Part shown: positions 60,752 through 64,000 of the stretch, in pieces
Position numbering within the stretch: position 1 is the first letter of the stretch
Layout: every line of letters begins with the position of its first letter
Assembly (NCBI RefSeq): GCF_900291475.1
Contig: NZ_OLMM01000005.1
Span: forward strand, 500,639-564,638
Source of the DNA: Acidaminococcus hominis
Lineage (GTDB): Bacteria > Bacillota > Negativicutes > Acidaminococcales > Acidaminococcaceae
Direction: 5' to 3'
DNA: 64,000 nucleotides
Notes under the pieces: model-generated
What the model was told of the DNA's origin: nothing
Seen by the model: the letters and a program-made list of their open reading frames with translations, nothing else
Databases searched by the model: none
Program-made: the position numbers and the translations under genes

Positions 60752-62107
60752 ATGACCGTGGAAAAACAACATACCCTGAAGCAGGCGGTATCCTGCGACG
60801 GCATTGGGCTCCACTCTGGAAAAATGGTGGTGATGACCCTCTTGCCGGCACCGGCGGATACGGGCATTGTCTTTATTCGGACGGATATGGAAGGACGGCC
60901 CCAAGTCCATGCTGTGGCTTCTAATATTACGGCAACCACCCGGGCCACTACCCTCAGTGAGAATGGCGCCAGCGTAACCACCATTGAACACGTGATGGCT
61001 GCTTTTGCCATTTTGAAGGTGGACAACTGCTACGTGGAAATGTCTTCTGCCGAGCCCCCTGTAGGCGACGGCTCTGCCCAGTCCTTTATCGATCAGATTC
61101 AGTCCGTGGGCCTGGCGGAGCAGGCTGCAGAACGTCAGGTGTACCATGTGAACCGGTCCTTTTCCTACTACGATGGGGACCGTTCCATTGTGATCCTGCC
61201 CTACGAAGGTTACCGGGTTACCTTTACTTCCATCAATCCCCATCCCCTGCTGGGGACCCAGGTGTTTGACGTGGAAGACAAAGGGGACAACCTGCTTAAA
61301 GAAATTGCCTCAGCCCGTACAGTGGCTTTTGAGGACGAAATTGCCCAGCTGCAAAAAATGGGCCTGGGCCTGGGCGGCAACCTGGACAACGTGGTGGTAT
61401 TCGGCAAGGACAAGATCCTGTCCGTACCCCGTTTTCCGGATGAACTGATCCGCCACAAGATTCTGGATGTCATCGGTGACCTGTATTTGCTGGGCCCCAT
61501 TCATGCCCATATCATCTGCATGAAATCCGGTCATGCCTTGAATGACCATATTTCCCGGCAGATTGATGAATACAGACGCGTCCATGAGCATCACCATGAA
61601 TACCACCACGAAGCCCCCGAGGCTTCCGGTATGAATACAAGCGAGAACGCGGTAAGGAGCAAGGACATGATTACATTAGATATTCAGGAAATCCAAAAAA
61701 TTCTGCCTCATCGGTATCCCATGCTGCTGGTCGACCGGATCATTGAGCTGGAACCCATGAAGAGAGCCGTTGGCATCAAAAACATCACCATGAATGAACC
61801 CCAATTTATCGGGCACTTCCCTGGCAACCCCATTATGCCCGGGGTGCTGCTCATCGAAGCCATGGCCCAGGTAGGCGGCGTAACCCTGCTGTATCCTGAA
61901 GAAAACCGGGGCAAGATTGCCGTCTTTGGCAAAATTGATAAAGTGCGTTTCCGCCGTCCCATTAAACCCGGGGACCAGCTGGTAACCACGGCCATCATTA
62001 CGAAAATCAAAGGAAATATGGGTATCGCCCACTGCGAAGGAACGGTGGACGGCGAGCCGGCGTGCGAAGGGGACTTCTTCTTTGCCCTGGCCGAGAATAA
62101 ACAATAA
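60752..62107 (+). CDS. lpxC: LpxC-FabZ fusion: deacetylase and 3-hydroxyacyl-ACP dehydratase
   Basis: A 451-residue bifunctional protein. The LpxC part (about 1-280) carries the zinc histidine in TTIEHVMAAF (His80) and later SGHALNDHIS; it commits UDP-3-O-acyl-GlcNAc to lipid A. A His-rich linker (RRVHEHHHEYHHEAPEASG) leads to FabZ (306-451) with HRYPMLLVDR, the catalytic GHFPGNPIMPGV histidine and LIEAMAQ glutamate. FabZ competes with lipid A synthesis for hydroxyacyl-ACP, so fusion couples the two. Such fusions are known in Bacteroidetes and other diderms. An in-frame ATG at 61667 with AAGGAG upstream could also yield free FabZ. Confidence 0.94.
   Translation: MTVEKQHTLKQAVSCDGIGLHSGKMVVMTLLPAPADTGIVFIRTDMEGRPQVHAVASNITATTRATTLSENGASVTTIEHVMAAFAILKVDNCYVEMSSAEPPVGDGSAQSFIDQIQSVGLAEQAAERQVYHVNRSFSYYDGDRSIVILPYEGYRVTFTSINPHPLLGTQVFDVEDKGDNLLKEIASARTVAFEDEIAQLQKMGLGLGGNLDNVVVFGKDKILSVPRFPDELIRHKILDVIGDLYLLGPIHAHIICMKSGHALNDHISRQIDEYRRVHEHHHEYHHEAPEASGMNTSENAVRSKDMITLDIQEIQKILPHRYPMLLVDRIIELEPMKRAVGIKNITMNEPQFIGHFPGNPIMPGVLLIEAMAQVGGVTLLYPEENRGKIAVFGKIDKVRFRRPIKPGDQLVTTAIITKIKGNMGIAHCEGTVDGEPACEGDFFFALAENKQ
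61654..61669 (+). promoter_or_regulatory. Internal ribosome site and ATG for the FabZ domain
   Basis: AAGGAG (61654-61659) lies 7 bases before an in-frame ATG (61667) that begins exactly at the canonical FabZ N-terminus MITLDIQEIQKILPHRYP. A separate FabZ product is thus plausible. Confidence 0.55.
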
Positions 62108-62122
62108 AGGTGGAGTGAAAAA

Positions 62123-62932
62123 ATGACAGCAGATTCTACAATGATACATGAGACCGCCATCATTGCACCGGGTGCTGAGATTGGCCCCAATGTCAAAATC
62201 GGCCCGTACTCTGTAATTGGGGAACATGTCAAGATTGGCGAAGGTACGGTGATTCATCCCCATGTGGTTGTTACCGGACGGACGATCGTTGGCAAGAATT
62301 GCGAATTCTTCCAGGGCGCCAGTGTCGGTGAAGTGCCCCAGGACCTGAAGTACAAGGGTGAAGACACCACCACCATCATTGGTGACCATGTAACCATCCG
62401 CGAATGCGCCACCGTCCATCGGGCTGTAGGCGAAGGCAACGAAACCCGCATCGGCAACAACGTACTGATGATGGCCTATACCCATGTGGCCCATAACTGC
62501 ATTGTGGGCAACAACGTGATCATGAGCAACGTAGCAACTCTGGCCGGCCACGTAATCGTGGAAGACCGGGCAGTTATCGGCGGGCTCACTGCCGTGCACC
62601 AGTTCACCAAAATCGGCCGCAACGCCATGTGCGGCGGTATGAGCCGGATTTCCCAGGACGTGCCTCCCTTTGTGATTGTAGCCGGCAACCCCGCTTACGT
62701 AGCAGGGCTCAACAGCGTAGGTATTTCCCGGGCTGGGATTTCCCTGGAAGTCCGGAAAGAACTGAAAAAAGCCTATAAGATTCTCTACAAGAGAGGCCTG
62801 TCCCTGCCGGAAGCCATTGAAACCATGGAACAGGAACTGAACAGCTACGAAGAAGTGGAACATTTCATGCGCTTCCTGCGCACGGTAGAAAGAGGCATTT
62901 GCCGTTCTTCTTCCCGGGGTCTGCGGGAGTAA
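62123..62932 (+). CDS. lpxA: UDP-GlcNAc acyltransferase LpxA
   Basis: A 269-residue hexapeptide-repeat trimer that starts lipid A synthesis by acylating UDP-GlcNAc. The catalytic base is His124 in AYTHVAHNCIVGNN (equivalent to E. coli His125). A C-terminal helical part follows (LRKELKKAYKILYKRG region). AAAGGTGGAG upstream supports the start. It follows the LpxC-FabZ gene by 15 bases. Confidence 0.96.
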   Translation: MTADSTMIHETAIIAPGAEIGPNVKIGPYSVIGEHVKIGEGTVIHPHVVVTGRTIVGKNCEFFQGASVGEVPQDLKYKGEDTTTIIGDHVTIRECATVHRAVGEGNETRIGNNVLMMAYTHVAHNCIVGNNVIMSNVATLAGHVIVEDRAVIGGLTAVHQFTKIGRNAMCGGMSRISQDVPPFVIVAGNPAYVAGLNSVGISRAGISLEVRKELKKAYKILYKRGLSLPEAIETMEQELNSYEEVEHFMRFLRTVERGICRSSSRGLRE

Positions 62933-62938
62933 AAAGGC

Positions 62939-63745
62939 ATGGATAAAATCTTAGGCGTACTGGCCGGTGTAGGCCACCTGCCGGTGGATGTGGTCCGGGG
63001 CGCCAAAAAGGAAGGGTACCGGACCGTGGTGATTGCCCTGGTGCCCGGCACCCATGAAGACCTGCCCAAAGAAGCAGATGCGTTCTACGCCATCAACATC
63101 GGCAAGGTAGGGAAAATCTTTAAGACCCTCCAGCAGGAAAAGGTGGCCCAGGTCACCATGATCGGCAAGGTCACCAAGGAAATCCTCTACTCCGGGGGCG
63201 TCCTGGTGCCCGACTGGCAGGCGGTGAAACTGCTGATGTCCCTGCCGGACCGCCACGACGATACCATCATGAATGCCCTGGTAAAGAAGCTGGAAGACCT
63301 GAACATCCACGTTATGGACCAGACCCTGTTTCTCCAGGACCTGATGCCCAAGGCCGGTGTGCTCAGTAAACGCAAACCCACCCAGGAAGAATGGGCGGAC
63401 ATGGAATACGGCTTTGACATGGCTAAGAAAATCGGCGGCCTGGACATTGGCCAAACCGTAGTGGTAAAGAACAAAGCCATTTTGGCCGTGGAAGCCATTG
63501 AAGGCACCGATGCCTGCATCCTCCGGGGCGGCAAGCTGGGCAAAAAGGCCATTGTGGCCAAAACCGCCAAGCCGGCCCAGGATAACCGGTTCGATATGCC
63601 GGGGGTGGGCGTGCGGACCATTGAATCCATGATTGAATCCGGCTGTGCCGGGATTGTCATGGAAGCAGGCCGGACCCTTTTGGTAGAACGGGAAAAAGCC
63701 CTGAAACTGGCAGACGACCACAACATTACCGTGGTAGCCAAATAA
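62939..63745 (+). CDS. lpxI: UDP-2,3-diacylglucosamine pyrophosphatase LpxI
   Basis: A 268-residue DUF1009/LpxI enzyme, hydrolysing UDP-2,3-diacylglucosamine to lipid X. The N-terminal domain (VAGVGHLPVDVVRGAKKEGYRTVVIAL) and C-terminal catalytic domain with EAIEGTDACILRGG and DMPGVGVRTIESMIESGCAGI are characteristic. It takes the place of LpxH or LpxG. The ATG follows AAAAGGC directly after lpxA, 6 bases away. It is the last lipid A gene before the terminator. Confidence 0.94.
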   Translation: MDKILGVLAGVGHLPVDVVRGAKKEGYRTVVIALVPGTHEDLPKEADAFYAINIGKVGKIFKTLQQEKVAQVTMIGKVTKEILYSGGVLVPDWQAVKLLMSLPDRHDDTIMNALVKKLEDLNIHVMDQTLFLQDLMPKAGVLSKRKPTQEEWADMEYGFDMAKKIGGLDIGQTVVVKNKAILAVEAIEGTDACILRGGKLGKKAIVAKTAKPAQDNRFDMPGVGVRTIESMIESGCAGIVMEAGRTLLVEREKALKLADDHNITVVAK

Positions 63746-63762
63746 AGCATTGCATAAAACAG

Positions 63763-63795
63763 AAGGGTCATGGCTGCGGCCATGGCTCTTTTTTG
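63763..63795 (+). terminator. Terminator of the lpx cluster
   Basis: A GTCATGGC/GCCATGGC stem (tip loop TGCG) with flanking pairs, then CTCTTTTTTG. Confidence 0.8.
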
Positions 63796-63839
63796 CTTAA
63801 TTTGGAACAGAAATTCGACTGTCTTTCTAGGATATTCTG

Positions 63840-63848
63840 TGGTACAAT
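63840..63848 (+). promoter_or_regulatory. Extended -10 promoter of the nitrilase-family gene
   Basis: TGG-TACAAT, 35 bases before the start at 63883. Confidence 0.45.
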
Positions 63849-63882
63849 AGCCCTAATCTAATATACCATGGGAGGGTATGCT

Positions 63883-64000
63883 GTGAAGGAACTTGAAACC
63901 ATCTGTAAAATTGCTTTGATTCAGGCCACCCCGGTGATGTTTGACAAAACCGCAGGCCTCAAAAAGGCCCTTCAGCTCATTGATACCTGTGCCGCCAAGG
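63883..64000 (+). CDS. Nitrilase/carbon-nitrogen hydrolase family protein (5' part)
   Basis: Only the first 39 codons are in the window. KIALIQATPVMFDKTAGLKKALQLIDTCAAK matches the N-terminal strand-helix of the nitrilase superfamily, including the opening (V/I)A-x-I/V-Q motif. The glutamate of the catalytic Glu-Lys-Cys triad would lie just beyond the edge. GTG 63883 has GGAGGG 6 bases upstream. A promoter precedes it, so it is a separate transcript from lpxI. The substrate (nitrile, amide or omega-amide) is unknown. Confidence 0.75.
   Translation, partial: MKELETICKIALIQATPVMFDKTAGLKKALQLIDTCAAK

Overview
The window looks like chromosome from a diderm Firmicute of the class Negativicutes, most likely close to Acidaminococcus; the genus is an inference without database support. 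Firmicute-type features (a T-box leader, BofA-family and SpoIVB/S55-family proteins, a tagO/wecA-type gene, an LTA-synthase-like enzyme) sit beside a full outer-membrane set (BamA, three Skp/OmpH-like proteins, TamB, TolC, MlaEFD and LpxD, LpxL, LpxC-FabZ, LpxA, LpxI). The DNA is GC-rich by eye and mostly coding, with no rRNA, prophage or CRISPR array. The only mobile-element trace is a set of terminal-type repeats at the left edge.

Layout. 1-4.1 kb: IS21-like end repeats, a TetR regulator, a ferredoxin-NADP-reductase-like protein, and a fused SUMF1/flavodoxin protein followed by a DUF4405 membrane protein. 4.1-13.4 kb: a UvrA paralogue, an unusual 560-bp inverted structured element, RlmD/RumA, CrcB, a metallophosphoesterase, a DNA glycosylase with a Crp/Fnr regulator, then a methionine T-box, metA and tadA. 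13.5-17 kb: tRNA-Ser(CGA), alr, a GlcD-type FAD oxidase, SRP RNA and tRNA-Ser(GGA). 17-25.1 kb: dnaX-ybaB-recR-bofA-gtrA-DAG kinase-LTA-synthase-like-MATE, with a structured leader before the MATE gene. 25.2-28.8 kb: a PH-like protein, a divergent EamA/LysR pair and a chrA pair. 29-38.3 kb: wecA-wecB leading into the F1Fo ATP synthase operon.

38.4-44.9 kb: murA, a divergent MreB homologue and three exported proteins. 45-49.3 kb: mlaEFD and tolC. 49.4-63.8 kb: tamB, bamA, three skp-like genes, and the lipid A genes lpxD-lpxL-lpxC/fabZ-lpxA-lpxI. The window ends inside a nitrilase-family gene. Together the right third encodes outer-membrane building: barrel insertion (BamA, Skp), phospholipid transport (Mla, TamB), export (TolC) and lipid A synthesis.

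The most striking points are: an ATP synthase alpha subunit carrying a truncated delta subunit at its N-terminus, with no separate atpH; an inverted pair of about 165-bp modules whose hairpins differ in sequence but keep their pairing; an identical 12-base dyad operator before both mlaEFD and tolC; a closed multi-hairpin leader before the MATE gene; a SUMF1-flavodoxin fusion lacking the catalytic cysteines of formylglycine-generating enzymes; and an in-frame Shine-Dalgarno and start codon inside the LpxC-FabZ fusion.
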